A stretch of 64,000 nucleotides of DNA from Emiliania huxleyi CCMP1516 (GCF_000372725.1 NW_005202113.1:291520-355519); one strand, 5' to 3'. Positions 31,586 to 46,096 are shown, counted from the first letter of the stretch. The notes: generated from the sequence alone by a model not told the origin. Numbers and translations: made by a program.

Positions 31586-31954
31586 AGAGCTGTTTAACGT
31601 TGGGAGCTGAACAGTGTTGCTAGTGTTAACAGTAACAACAGAACAACAGTGGGGCTCCCCAACAACAGTAGCTAACGTTAGGCCGGCTGAACAACAATAA
31701 GGAAGGCCTACCAGTGACCCACGACGATCTCCAGCGTCCAGTGCGGGTAATACCCGAAAATACCCGGGAAAACCCAGGTATTTTCGGGGTTTACCCGGTT
31801 TTTTGGGGATTTTCTGCTTGCTGACCGCTGAACAACAGTAACAACAGTAACAAACAGTAACAGCTTGGGCTGGGGAGAACACTTGAACAACGTTAAGGAT
31901 TTCAGCCAACAATAGCGCAACTGTTAGGCCCAAAGTTAATGTTAAACAGCTCTA
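31586..31954. mobile_element. MITE-like element, 369 bp, 9-bp target duplication
   Basis: Ends agagctgtttaac and gttaaacagctct are inverted. GCTCCGACT lies directly outside both ends (31577-31585 and 31955-31963). The interior has aacaacagt repeats and a gtgcgggtaatacccg block (about 31739-31810) like the one in the 21500-21878 element. Non-coding. Confidence 0.75.
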
Positions 31955-31963
31955 GCTCCGACT

Positions 31964-32551
31964 TGACGGCAGCATGGAGACGTGATGCCTCCAAATGCTG
32001 CCGTCGAGTTGAAATCGACATGCAGCTCGATCTTTGCCCCGCAGGAGGGATATGGCATATGCGGCCTTGCCCCATGACAACCATATGTCCATATCCGCTT
32101 GGCGAAAAGAAAAATAAACCGAGCACGGGACTGGCGCGCACTGGCACCGAGAAAGAATAAAATTGTCAGCCGCTGGTTGTGTAACAACGTTTCTTTGTTA
32201 CTCTTTCGAAGGGTTCCGTCTGATCGCTCCTTTTGGTACATGCACATGCACATTCTGTCCGAGCATGCTGTCTGTGGACGCATGAACGCGAAGATCACCG
32301 TCGTCCGCGCGTGGCCGCGCCGACCCCTCCGCCTCCCTCCGCCTCGCCGTCGCCGCCGCCTCCGTCCGCCTCGCCATCGCCGCCGCCTCCCTCGTCCTCA
32401 CGCGATTATGATGAACAGCCACAGCGACATACGTGGCCGAGATGTCTGGCCCCGGCCTCTGTCTGCGCCCCTCGCCGCGCCCAACACCTCTTCTGGCGCC
32501 CACACGCCGCCCCGCCGCCGAGAGCAGGCGCTGGGCGACTCGCTCATCATG
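31964..32551. other. Intergenic
   Basis: No gene. A Pro-coding CCGCCTC repeat tract lies at about 32320-32400. Confidence 0.4.
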
Positions 32552-32632
32552 CGCACTTGGAGCACTTGGAGTGCAGTCGGTGACCTCACATCCGGGGCCG
32601 GGGAGCTCAGAAGCGCACCCAGCGGGCCGGAT
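32552..32632 (+). repeat. Dispersed 81-bp repeat, copy 2
   Basis: Matches 3345-3425. It ends 107 bp before the SelO start codon. Next to it a 22-bp unit ending gctccgctcgtag is directly duplicated (about 32687-32730). Confidence 0.7.
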
Positions 32633-32739
32633 GATCGCACGACTTTTTTCGCGGGATGAAGGGCCCCTGACTGCACAGCAGCAGCCCGACCCCACGCTCC
32701 GCTCGTAGCGACCCCACGCTCCGCTCGTAGCCTCTCGTC

Positions 32740-35868
<3,129 letters not shown>

Positions 35869-35942
35869 GCCCGCGCCCTTGGCGCGCCCGGCGGGGCGCG
35901 AGGGGGCGTGGGTGGGCGGCGGGAGCCGCGCGCTGTACTCGC

Positions 35943-36021
35943 GCGGAGCGACGGATGAAGGACACGCCCTTAAGGCCTCGCTGCTGCGAGCCCGGGCGGC
36001 GTCCGGAGAAGACCGCTCCGC
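35943..36021 (+). promoter_or_regulatory. SECIS element (type II) in the SelO 3' UTR
   Basis: Directs Sec insertion at the TGA at 35857. By hand fold: helix I is GCGGAGCG (35943-35950) with CGCTCCGC (36014-36021). The core has ATGA (35955-35958) facing GA (36006-36007). Helix II is GGAC-a-CGCCC (35960-35969) with GGGCG-gc-GTCC (35994-36004). The conserved AA is at 35972-35973, 13 nt after the ATGA. A mini-stem GGCcTCG / CGAGCC (35974-35992) caps it, as in type II. It starts about 85 nt after the Sec codon. Confidence 0.88.
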
Positions 36022-36657
36022 ACGGAACGCGAGTTCAAGCGCGCGCCCGCCCTCTCCATGATGGGGGTTGTACGGCTGGCTCACAGAGCGGTGATGAACT
36101 GATGTCCGGTGCCCCCCAGCGCACAACTACACTGCGCGTGGGTGTTTTTGACGTGCAGTCCGAGTAGAGGTCCTCATACACACTTGCTTGGGTGGGAGTA
36201 AGTACTGTGTACTCTCCGCGGTCCCGCGCGGCGCGCGTCTTTTTCGCGGCTGATCGAAGCCTGCCAACCGCGCCCGCGCGCGCGCCGCGCGGGCCCCGCA
36301 CTGGCCCGAGGGGTCAGCGCACAGAGCGGTCTCCGGTCTGGGGGGTGGGCCGGTCTGGGCCACTGCGCAGTGCCACTGGGCGCTCCACTGCGAGGTCCTC
36401 GCCCAAAACCCTCAACACTCCGCTTAGCGTGTTTGAAGGATGTCTGAAAAAGTAGCAAGGCGCTCTCGGCAGCAGCCCCTTGGAGTGTGAAGGCTTCGTA
36501 GCCCTCCGGTCTACTACGTAGTGAAGATCCGCAGGACTGGAGCGAAAAAAAAGCAAGCGAGTGCTTCGGCAGGGCGCGTCCCCGATTTCCGAAAACACCC
36601 AGTGTAGCGATTTCGAATGGGACGCTCGTGGTCGTGCTAGCGCTCGTGGTCGTGCTA
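36022..36657. other. Intergenic between convergent genes
   Basis: Between the SelO SECIS and the 3' end of the ABCG gene. No gene seen. Confidence 0.4.
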
Positions 36658-38584
36658 TCAGACGCCCAGCGTGATGTTGAGTCGGAGGCAGAGGTAGGCC
36701 GCCACGCGCAGAGCGAGGGCGATGGTGATCAGCATGGCTCCGCAGAGGCCGACGGAGAGCCCGTCGTAGCCGAGCGCGCGGATCACCTCGTCGCCCGAGA
36801 AGGGGCACGCGTCGCCAAACTCGCCGACGCCAGCCTGGTCGCAGTCGACCTCGCGGCCGCCAAACTCGTTGATCACCATGCCGCTGTAGCCCCAAAACAT
36901 GAAGGACGCGTACCGCATCCACGAGATCCACCCCGGGATGCGGTCGACGCCGACGTAGAAGCCTCCGAATAGCATCACCATCAGCACGAAGATGAAGGAC
37001 ACGCACGAGGAGAGGGCGAGGTCCGGGATGAGCAGAGAGATGAAGAGGCCGATCGACTGGCCCGTGAAGACGGTGCTCAGCGAGAGGGCGAGGTAGGTGA
37101 AGAACGGGCCCGCGCCGGGGCGCAGCCCGACGGAGAAGTAGATGATGATGGCGTAGAGCACGGGCAGGACGAGAATGGCGAACGAGTCGGCGGCGGAGCG
37201 CGCCAGGAAGTAGGGCAGCATGCGGTACGTGCCGCAACGCCGCTCGCGCAGCATGAGCTGCCTCTCCAGCGGGAACAGGCGCAGCACCGTGTTCTGCGCG
37301 TTGAAGGCCTGCTGGATGTTGACGAAGAAGAGGACGCCCTTGATGTCGCTCACCGTCGTGGCGCCGCTCCACAGGATGGCGGCGATGACGGCGACGGCGA
37401 GGATCTGAAAGATGTTGGTCAGGTTGTAGACGTCGCCGCGCTGCTGCTTCGCGCTCCGCTCGAGCAGCACGCAAAACTGCCACCAGCTGCTCGTGGCAAA
37501 ATGCGACCCGGCCAGCCGCGCCGCCGACGGCAGCTTGGCGCGCCGCGAGCTCGCCTCCTCCACCGCGCCGCCGTCCGCGCCCGCGCCGCCGTCGCCGCGC
37601 CCCTCCCGCGCCCAGCAGTCGAGCAGCTGCGCGGGCCGCTCGTCGACGAGATCGATGAGCCAATCGGCCGGATTGGTGAGACTTGGCAGCGCCTACGTGA
37701 CGAGGCCAAGAGTGGTGTTGCCGCCATGCATGGTCGCGACCGGCGCTTGCTCGGCAGCAGACCTCTCCGAGCGCGCCCTGCATGTAGGCGACGGCGTCGG
37801 CCGCCGCTCCGTTGTAGGCGACGCGGCCGCCGGAGAGGAGGAGGAGCTGGTCAAAGAGGGAGAAGATGTTGGAGCGCGGCTGGTGGACCGACAGCACCAG
37901 GATCATCCGGTTGGTGCGGGCCACGGACTGGAGGCAGCTCGTGAGCGAGAGCGCGGTGGCGGCGTCGAGGCCGGACGTCGGCTCGTCGAGGAAGAGCAGC
38001 GGCGGCCGAGCCACGAGCTCTGCGCCGACGGCGGTGCGCTTCCTCTCCCCGCCGCTGACGCCGCGCTTCTTCTCGCTGCCGATGGCGGTGTGCGCGCAGT
38101 GCTCCAGGCCGAGCTGCTGCAGGGTCGTCTGCACCCGCCGGTCGCGCTCCTCGTCGCCGAGCGACTGCGGCAGCCGCAACCGGGCGGCAAACTCGATCGT
38201 CTCGCGTACCGTCAGCGCGGCGAGGAGGAGGTCGTCCTGGAAGACGAAGCCGCAACGGCGGAAGAAGGCCTTGGTCGGCGCGGCGCCGCCGAGCGTCACC
38301 TCCCCCGCCTCCAGTTTGGCGCCCTTGGGAGCGCGGCCCGCGAGGAGAGAGAGCAACGACGTCTTGCCAGAGCCGCTCGGGCCCATCAATGCGATCATCT
38401 CGGAGGGCGCAACGCAGCCGCTCACGTCGTCGAGTATAACCTTGCGCTCCCCCGCGTTGGACGTACGAGCGCTCGCGCGGCGACGCCAGTTTCGCCTGTG
38501 CGTCTGCGCCACGCGCACGCTCAGCCGGAGGCCGCTCCACGACAGCGCCTCCTCGCCGAGGTCGATGGTGACGCGCTCGGTCAT
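36658..38584 (-). CDS. ABCG-type half-transporter
   Basis: An ATP-driven exporter of lipids, sterols or xenobiotics that works as a dimer. Two exons (37763-38584, 36658-37692) around a 70-nt GT-AG intron give 618 residues. The nucleotide-binding domain is N-terminal, as in all ABCG proteins: Walker A GPSGSGKTSL (about 68-77), signature VSGGERKR, Walker B LLFLDEPTSGLD, H-loop VHQPR. The intron splits LGE from ALPSLTNPADWLIDLV, the family's linker. The membrane domain has about six segments (for example NIFQILAVAVIAAILW; ILVLPVLYAIIIYFSVGL; SSCVSFIFVLMVMLFGGFY), an extracellular Cys-containing loop (GREVDCDQAGVGEFGDACPF) and a last helix near the end. Full length for a half-transporter. Substrate unknown. 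Confidence 0.92.
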
Positions 38585-39201
38585 GTAAGCTCAACACAGG
38601 CTGAGAGGCGAGTCGGGTACGGTGGCGCGGGACGCGCAGCGGCGGCGGCGAGCAGCCGTGCGCTCCGTGCGCGGTGAGGCGGCGAGGGCGAGGGCACCAA
38701 GGGTGAGTCGTTCGTGGTAGCTTCCTAGGCATGTTTTCTTTTGCGTCCCTTAACCGCAAAGCCCGCGAAAGGCCGGCGCGACGAAGGTCTCGGGCGCCTC
38801 GGCCTGGTCGGACGCGGGCGCTCGCTCGCGCGGCAGTTGTCCTTGGATGCGAACGGAGGTCGCGTCCAAGGAAGGGGTGGCGGCTTTCTTGGCGGCTTCG
38901 CTGGGTATCCGGAGAGAGAGAGATTTTTAGCAATACCAAACAACTCTAACACTCTACACTCACACGTCATTTGGGGCCTGGAGCCCTGTTCACGCGCGCG
39001 CGGCTTCACCTTCAGCTGGCGTCCGGCGGTTGATTCGCTCACTTCATTTTAGGCGGAACTCCTTTTCCTTCATTTGGCCGGCTGGGTGGTCGGGACACGC
39101 TCGCTCGCCTTGTCCTTGGATGCGACAACGGAAGACGCGTCCAACGAGGAGCTGGGGTGGTGGCTTCGCGCCGGGTTTTTCTTTAGTTCATTGGGGCGGA
39201 A
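38585..39201. other. Intergenic between divergent genes, with duplicated blocks
   Basis: The likely bidirectional promoter region of the ABCG and BKACE genes. A block at about 38812-38905 (cgctcgctcg to ttgtccttggatgcga) recurs at about 39098-39190. The sequence 38935-38985 resembles 19976-20017. Confidence 0.5.
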
Positions 39202-40635
39202 ATGCTCTTGCTCGCTTCCGGCCAGGCCGCAGCAGGCTACCTCGCCTCGCCGGCGCCTCGTGCCGTGCGGGAGCATCGCGTCGGCGGCGCCTCGTGCTCG
39301 CGGCTGCGCTCGCCGGTGGCGATGCGCTGGGGCGAGCGCCTCGACAAGGAGAGCATCGGCGACCCGGAGGCGAAGCCGACGGCGCTGCAGAAGGACCACG
39401 GCAAGCTCATCATCACGCTGGCGACGACGGGCAACATCAACACAAAGGAGCGGAATCCGGCGCTCCCGTGCTCGCCGGAGGAGATGGCGGACGACATGCA
39501 CGAGTGCATCAAGCTGGGCGTGTCGGTGCTGCACATCCACGCTCGGGACGAGAACAACAAGCCGACGATGCGTGTGGACAAATTCCGCGAGACGGTGCGG
39601 CGGGTGAAGGAGCGCGATCCCGACGTGGTGATCCAGATCTCGACGGGCGGCCGCGCGCCGCTCGACGGCGTCGACCCGGGCACCTGGCGGATGGACCCGC
39701 TCAACCTGAAGCCCGAGATGGCGTCCTACACGCCCGGCTCGGTCCCGCCGCCGCGCCCGCAGCGTCCAACCCCCCAGCCACGCCTCGCCCCGACCCGCCC
39801 GCCGCAGCTCGCCGATCCGCTGCGCGCGCCTCGGCCGCAGGTGAACCTCGGCCCCATCGTCTACCAGAACAACGCCAAGCTCGTGCAGGACATGGCGCAG
39901 CGCTTCTGCGAGACGGGCATCAAGCCGCAGGTGGAGGTGTTCGACACGAACATGATCTCGAACTGCGACCTGCTGGTCAAGCAGGGGCTGCTCAAGCGGC
40001 CCATCGACTTTGGCTTCGTGATGGGCGCGCCCGGCGCGCAGGAGTGCTCGCTGCGCCAGCTCGGCCACCTGACCAGCATGCTGCAGCCCGGAGACACGTG
40101 GACGTCCATCGGCATCGGAAAGTTCGAGATGCCGCTCGCCTACATGGCGATCGCGATGGGGGGGCACGTACGCGCTGTCGCCCCTCCGCCCCCCTCCCTC
40201 TCGAGGTGCGCCAGCGGCGAGGCGGCGGGCGGGCTGCGACCTCGCTGCCGCCGCCTCGCGCGCCGCAGGTGCGGGTCGGGCTCGAGGACAACAACAAGAC
40301 GCCCGACGGCAAGCTCGCCACCAACTACGAGCTGGTCAAGCACATCGTCGACGTGGCAAAGGTGATGGGGCGCGAGATTGCCACCCCCGCCGAGGCGCGC
40401 GAGATGCTCTCGATGCCCGCCGCTAAGGCGCGCCCGCCGCCCCTCCCCTCCCTCGCTCGCCCCTCCCCGCGCCGCGGCCCTCCACCAAGGCTGCGCCTCG
40501 CAGGCGGACGAGATCCTGCCGCAGCTCGACCCGTCGGTGCCGCTCGACTCGCTCGTCTCGGACTGGAGCCCGTACGCGGACCTCGAGCAGAGCGAAGGCC
40601 CGTCACTCGAGCTGAGGCCGAGGGCGGGCCTGTAG
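39202..40635 (+). CDS. Beta-keto acid cleavage enzyme (BKACE / DUF849)
   Basis: BKACE enzymes condense a beta-keto acid with acetyl-CoA and cleave it (the founding member, Kce, acts in lysine fermentation). They use a zinc ion. Four exons: 39202-39741, 39841-40167, 40269-40427 and 40504-40635 (385 residues). Introns 1 and 2 are GT-AG and intron 3 starts with GC. Core blocks are LIITLATTGNIN, LHIHARDENNKP (zinc-binding HxH), VVIQISTGG, VEVFDTNMISNC, GAPGAQE and GGHVRVGLEDN, the last rejoined across intron 2. About 45 N-terminal residues precede the barrel and are rich in Ala/Arg/Ser, which suggests an organelle transit peptide. Substrate unknown. It is unusual in that most BKACE are bacterial, so an old transfer is possible. 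Confidence 0.88.
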
Positions 40636-42850
40636 AGCGCGCGGACTCCCCAGAGCACACCGAGCGACGCGCGTCACGCGGCCTGTGCGTCACGAATCAG
40701 GGAGCAGGCGATGAAAAGCGCACTGCGCTCCTTTTTTGTGTCTCTGTTTTATCTGTCCCTCCGGGGACCCTGCCGAGCGCGCCGAGAAGCCCCGTCTCAG
40801 ACACCAGAGGTCGGCCTCGCCGCCCCGCCAAAATGCAAAAAACGTGTTCGGCCCGCGGAGGGCCGGGTGCGCAGATAGAGGTAGGGCTGGCGTGTGGGGC
40901 CTCAGGTAAAGGTAAACCTGTCTCAGACCGCCGGAGTACAGGTAGAGGTAAACGGAGCCCACGTGAGGGGAGGTAAACGTACGACCGTGGCCCCGTGAGG
41001 GCTCGAGGTGGGGCCACGACGCAAGGCCCCGCGAGAGCGCTTCGCCTGCGGCGCGCCTGCCCGGCCATGGACCAGGCTTCACCGCCGCTTGCTGACGGCT
41101 GATCGCATCGCCTACCGCATCGCGAATGACCAGTGCCGCGACCACTTGGACCTTGCACTGCCTGCCTGCTGACCCGGTGCAAAGAATCTGCGTCTCAGCT
41201 CTTCGGCGCATTGATTGTGCATGATTGCTCAAAAGTGGCTCGAATTGGCAATCCACCGCAATGCGAACATGAATGGAGAGCACATGCAACACGGACGCAG
41301 GCTTGACGTTGGCGACGTCGGTTATCAGAGGGGTCAGGTCATAGTGACGCGCTCGATGGGATGCTGCATTGACGCAGACAGCAAAAGCATCGCAGCGGAG
41401 ACCTTCTCATGAGTGGCGGCTCGCACCATGTGGCAGTGCGGACACCAGGTGCGCGAATTTAAGAGCCATTTTTGATTCCGTGGTTTTGGCACTGTCTACC
41501 AACTTTGGTACAAATCGACTTGGTCTGCACTGGGCACAGCTGAGCCCGGCGCTGCCTCCATTCTGAAAGTGTAGAAGGGGAGGCAGCATGTCAGGCTGCG
41601 AACTCTGCTGTGCGCCGAAAAGCGGTATGGCGCCGAGGAGGCCATTTTCCTATTAGAAAAGGCTGTCGACATCCAAAATTTTCCTCGCTGCGCGCCCAAT
41701 CATGGTGCCATGGTGGGCACGCAGCGCGCGGGGCGCCTGTGGCGCCCATTTTTTGAAATGTCTGCCACTCACCTAAGTGGCTCTCTCAAACACTCGTGCG
41801 GCTGCGCATTTTATTTTCTTCTCGGCGAGTGAAAATCGCAGATTATGTTGTATCGAGATCGCAATATCTCGAGATGAGACCACTCGAGAGATCACTGTTC
41901 ACTCGCCTCTCGCGCGAGAGAGATCCTCGAGGCGAGATCACGCACAGGTAAATCACGGCTACGTTGCTCAGAGGTAGAGGTAAAGGGCCCACGGCTGCCC
42001 AGAGGTAAAGGTAAGAGGGCCGCAGGCCCTCAGAGGTAGAGGTAACCTAGACCCCTCCTACCCGGCCCTCCGGGCCGAACGCGTTTTTGAGCGAGTGACG
42101 GGTAATCGTGGCCGTGGCCAAGAAAATCAAAATATTGAGCTCTCTGTTTGGACCACGGTGAAAAACTCGACGGTTTTGGGCGTTTCAGAGCACGCTGAAT
42201 CGATTGGCTGAGCTATAATTCTCGCCAGCCCTTTCCTTTCATAATTATTGACTCAAAACTCGATGATCGCGCGACTTTGGAGCCGTTATAGCTCAGCCAA
42301 AACGTTCCTCTCGAAAAATTGACTTAGGAAGCCGCAAACGGCAGCTTCTGAAAGACTCACCGGCGCTTATTCTCTTGATCTTTCAAAACCTAGGCCTGCG
42401 GCCAAAATTTTCTAAAGGCCGCTGCGCGGCCAGCGCAATGCGCAACCAGACAGCGACCGACAGTCAGCAGCAGACTGTGACGATTGGCGGCCTCGCGCCC
42501 TCAGTCGACCTCCTCTACCAACTCCCCTGCCCAGCCCATATGCCTCATCCACGGTGGCGCAACCACTCGCGCAGGGAGAGAGAGAAAGTCGGCGATCTGC
42601 GCCGTGCAGATGAGCTCCGCCTCGTCTGCGTCGAGGACGCCCATCGCAGGGCTGTCATATAGCGCCATTGCACATGACGTACTGCATGTTGTTCATTACT
42701 TCGCAGGTGCCAAAGTCGAGGATAAACTCACTCAGCGATGGCGAAGGCTGCACTCCCGGCCGGCGGTAGGAGAGATGAAGGCTAATGTACTTCGCAGTGT
42801 ACGGTGCCTTCCGGCGCGAACAGTGCCCGGGACGAAAGAGGAGGCGACGT
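40636..42850. other. Long intergenic region with repeats
   Basis: No intact gene. aggtaaaggtaa-type short repeats occur at about 40880-40980 and again at about 41940-42050. aaaattttc plus a GC palindrome occurs at about 41678 and 42405. On the minus strand about 42650-42820 reads as an uninterrupted peptide (EFILDFGTCEVMNNMQYV), so a degraded gene remnant is possible. Confidence 0.4.
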
Positions 42851-43171
42851 CTCCCTCGTCCATGGACGGTGTAGCCAGCTTGAGAGACGGGAACGAACGG
42901 CGGTGAATCGCCGACAGCGGCGCCTTCGTTCCTTTCCAGTGAATCGCCGGCGGGTGCCCTGAGCGTTGTATCTGTCGGCCAGTTGCCGCACCGCCGGCAG
43001 CAGCTCCACAGCAGCCGCCCAGATGGCGCCGGTTAGGACAGGAGCGAAGCCGCGTGGACACGGCTGAGCGACGCCGTGCGTCTCGTTTGGATGCTGCAGG
43101 CATGCCGGGCAGCGCGCCGTGCTCCATACCGCGCGTCGGGCGCCCGCCGAAATCTTCGATTTCTTTGGCGT
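42851..43171. repeat. Left arm of a large inverted repeat
   Basis: About 320 bp, nearly identical to the complement of 48921-49241. Its outer end is ctccctcgtccatg; the inner end near 43171 may not be the real limit because the other arm runs into the assembly gap. Confidence 0.9.
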
Positions 43172-43822
43172 AGGAGACCAAAAACCCTGAAAATTTTCTT
43201 CGCCTGCGGCGGGCAATTAATTTCGCTACTTTCGCTTTCACAGCTCTTTCACACGACTTTATCCGTCACTCGCTCTTTTGTATATAGACCCCGCAATCTG
43301 CTCTCTTGCGGGGCGGACGCTTTGTCGCGCGTTGCTGCTTGCTCTGGCCTCTGGGTCTGGCGGCGCGCGGCCCCCGCCGCCCCCCCCCTTCCGCCCGCGC
43401 TGTGCTCACATAGCCCCTCTGCCGCGCGCCTCGCTGGCCCCCGTGCGTTTTACACACATCAACGGCGCTGCTCGGCGCACACTCCTTTATACCCTTGGGC
43501 GCACAGCTGCACACACAGATCACGGATCGGTGGCTTTGATCATATGTGTCTGAATCACGTCTCGGCATGGTTGGAGGTGCACATGCGTATTCCACAAATA
43601 AAATATGTGACACACACAGCGCACCCTGATATCTCATACTCCACACACTCTGAGGGCGCCGCGCTCCAGCGTCACAATGCCCGGCGGCCCGTCCCCCCGT
43701 CAGATCAGCGTCAGATCCCGTCCCCGCGCACTCTCCACAAGGACTTTTACCGCACAACTCAATCGTACAAGTACTCGGAGGCGCATTCTGCCAGCAGCTC
43801 TGATGGTTCGCCTCGGTCCAGC
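43172..43822. other. Spacer inside the inverted-repeat-bounded segment
   Basis: A G/C tract around 43375-43390 and (CA)-rich parts. No supported gene. Confidence 0.4.
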
Positions 43823-44329
43823 TCACGCAATGTCCAATAGCGACTTTGGTACGTAAGAGGCACCGATGGAGACCAGCTGCGCATAGTCAGAGCGCTTCAG
43901 GCAGCGAATGCGAAGGTGGATCGGCTCAGCGGCTCCAGCACGCCGAATCGTGCAGCGCAGCTCGTATCGTTCCGCACTCACTGATCTGCAGTCCAGCATC
44001 GAGCCCTCGGCAAAGCCCGACACGTCTATGTGGTCGCCATCTCTGTGGAGTGTGCAGGGCCGGTAGAAGAGGCCAGTCGACGTCTTTGCAAACACTCTGA
44101 TGTAGAGCCAGCGAGGTGGTCGCAGCGTGGCTGTCGGCACGGACGCAGGCAGGGGCACTGCAAAAGGGATCCCATCAATCGACCTGCTCAGCCGAACGAC
44201 GGTGGCCTCCTGCAAGTCCACGTGATCAAGGAGTGGCTCCAGCGCAACGACGGTGGCCTCTTGCACGTCCACGTGGCTGCAGCCCAGAGACATGCTTTCG
44301 TCGGGGTGCACGATGGCGAGCGTCGCCAT
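43823..44329 (-). CDS. Unknown 168-residue protein
   Basis: Single-exon frame from the ATG at 44329 (MATLAIVHPDESMSLG). It contains an internal near-duplicate (VDVQEATVVALEPLL then VDLQEATVVRLSRSI) matching a direct DNA repeat of about 40 bp at 44190-44275. The rest is beta-like and basic (LRPPRWLYIRVFAKTSTG; YELRCTIRRAGAAEP). No family recognised. It sits between the left arm and the other element genes, so it may be part of the element. Whether it is expressed is unknown. Confidence 0.5.
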   Translation of the reverse strand: MATLAIVHPDESMSLGCSHVDVQEATVVALEPLLDHVDLQEATVVRLSRSIDGIPFAVPLPASVPTATLRPPRWLYIRVFAKTSTGLFYRPCTLHRDGDHIDVSGFAEGSMLDCRSVSAERYELRCTIRRAGAAEPIHLRIRCLKRSDYAQLVSIGASYVPKSLLDIA

Positions 44330-44970
44330 TGCTGGACGACGGTCTCTTGAGCGGGAGTCAGCGAGCCGCCAAAGGACTGAAAGTCGGGTCCTTGTGCTTC
44401 AGCTGGGGTTGAATTCTTTTTCTAAAAAAGTCATTTTGTCACACGGGTTGAGAGCGTGAAATCGTTCACAAAAATCGCACTATTCTCGACGCGCGTCGAG
44501 ATCCAAAACTCGACGCGGCCAACTCCAAGCCCAAATCTGGCCAGAGCCCCATGCCTACCAACCGTCGGCTTCGCCGCTTCCGTTTCCTTGAGCACCCTCC
44601 CGTGGCTCCGAGGTCGGCCTTTCAGGATGCCACGTGCGCCGACCGTCAGCGCCACGCGCGGGAGCATGTGTCCAATGTGCCACGCGGCGGCGCGACAGTC
44701 ACGGGACGACCGATGAAGCCAAACAAGCCACAAAACTCGCTCATTCAGAGCTCAGGTTTTCACCGATTTGCTGTGGGCGTTGGCTGAAAATAGTGCTCAA
44801 ACCGACCAAGTTAAGCGAAAATCGGCCAAACGTGAAACGAAAACAGCACTATTTAAGGGCATCAGTAACTCGCCTCCGGCGGGGCCCCCCGCTACTAGTG
44901 TAAACCCATACAAAGTGCCTCTCCGAGAGCCGCAACGACGAATGCATATGGTCGCACACGGCGGCCGCAT
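44330..44970. other. Spacer inside the element
   Basis: AT-richer than its surroundings. The tail of the 44971 gene is downstream; nothing else is recognised. Confidence 0.4.
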
Positions 44971-45882
44971 TTACCGAGCGTTCTCGACACGGTTACACCA
45001 GAACACCCGGTCACAGCCCGGTTGGTCCCACAGGGGCGCGAACGGCAGCCCTAGCCAGCGGCCCGAATCGATGACGTATCGCTTGATGTAGGACGAATCG
45101 GCGACGCGGTCGACGAGGTAGTTGCGTGAGGTGGTGGACGCGTTCAGCATGATGGCGCGCCCGTCCCGCCATGCGGTGCGGTCCTCCGACACGCTGTCCT
45201 CGATTGCGATGGCCTCGCACCCGATGCGCCAGAGGTGGTCGTACGCCTTGCCGTACTGCTCCCGGGCAGCCATCTCCTTGTCCTGCATGCGCGTCGCGAG
45301 CTGCTCGATGGCCTTGCGCAGCTGCGGCGCAATGGGCACCTCGTAGTACTGCGTGTAGTACTGCCAGCTCACTCGCTCCAGCGGCGTGTCCGGCAGTGGC
45401 CATGTCAAGCCGAACTGATCCTCCTCGGCCGCAATGCCGTATGCCTCGCGTAAAGTGAGTGGGTGTGGGATGCAAGTGCAAGTGCGAAAGCGCTTGCAGG
45501 TTGCAATTAGAGGGCAAAGGATCTGGTCAAGCTCTCGAGGCGGTTCACCGCTGCGACTGCTGAGAGCATCGAGATCATTAGCCGAGAACTTCCAGCGCAG
45601 CGTGTCGCGGAGCGCCTGCGCGACTACGATACAGAAGATGTCCTCCTTGTCGAGTAGCAGCAGCAGCAAAGCGTCTCCCGTGTCGTCGGCTACCGGCGAG
45701 AAAAAGTCCAGCGGTGCCGGCGACGGGCACAGGCCTGGCGTGGGGATGCTCATGCGGATTTCGCGCGCGCGCCCGCCGACGATCGCCGGGCGGCAAAGAA
45801 GAAGAAAAGGGTCAGCCGCGAAACACCTCTCCGACGCGCTCGACAATATAGTCTGCCGAGAAGTTCCTTTCTTACGCCCCAT
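44971..45882 (-). CDS. Unknown protein, minus strand, divergent from the SET-like gene
   Basis: The ATG at 45882 gives 303 residues (MGRKKGTSRQTILSSASE). The same frame is open to an ATG at 46092 (373 residues), but that longer form would overlap the plus-strand gene, so the shorter start is preferred. A helical segment ALLLLLLDKEDIFCIVVAQALRD looks like the start of an F-box- or ankyrin-type cellular protein but is not diagnostic. The C-terminal half has many Tyr/Trp and Arg (YTQYYEVPIAPQLRKAIEQL). No catalytic motif recognised. Confidence 0.55.
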   Translation of the reverse strand: MGRKKGTSRQTILSSASERCFAADPFLLLCRPAIVGGRAREIRMSIPTPGLCPSPAPLDFFSPVADDTGDALLLLLLDKEDIFCIVVAQALRDTLRWKFSANDLDALSSRSGEPPRELDQILCPLIATCKRFRTCTCIPHPLTLREAYGIAAEEDQFGLTWPLPDTPLERVSWQYYTQYYEVPIAPQLRKAIEQLATRMQDKEMAAREQYGKAYDHLWRIGCEAIAIEDSVSEDRTAWRDGRAIMLNASTTSRNYLVDRVADSSYIKRYVIDSGRWLGLPFAPLWDQPGCDRVFWCNRVENAR

Positions 45883-46096
45883 AGTGTAACGAAGTGCACT
45901 CGTCGGGCCTCCGCTCGAAGAAGTCCCCGGTTGCGGGGCTGCGCTGCTGCTGCGGGCGAACCCTATGTCGCGCCCTCCCACATGTTGGGTGAGCCGGCAG
46001 GAGAATGACCAAGGAGCGCGGGCGTGCAGCGCGAAGCTGCCTGCCCATGGGCCGGGAGCATGCGACGGGACGGCCAAGGTGCCGTCGCTCATCGTG

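Noticed and set aside
42650-42830. Minus-strand peptide with plausible codon use
   Set aside because: About 50 codons ending in a stop, no start and no recognisable domain; noted only as a possible remnant.
45883-46092. N-terminal extension of the 44971 gene and of the SET-like gene (overlapping starts)
   Set aside because: The two longest forms overlap by 128 bp head to head; shorter starts at 45882 and 46097 give a normal divergent promoter.
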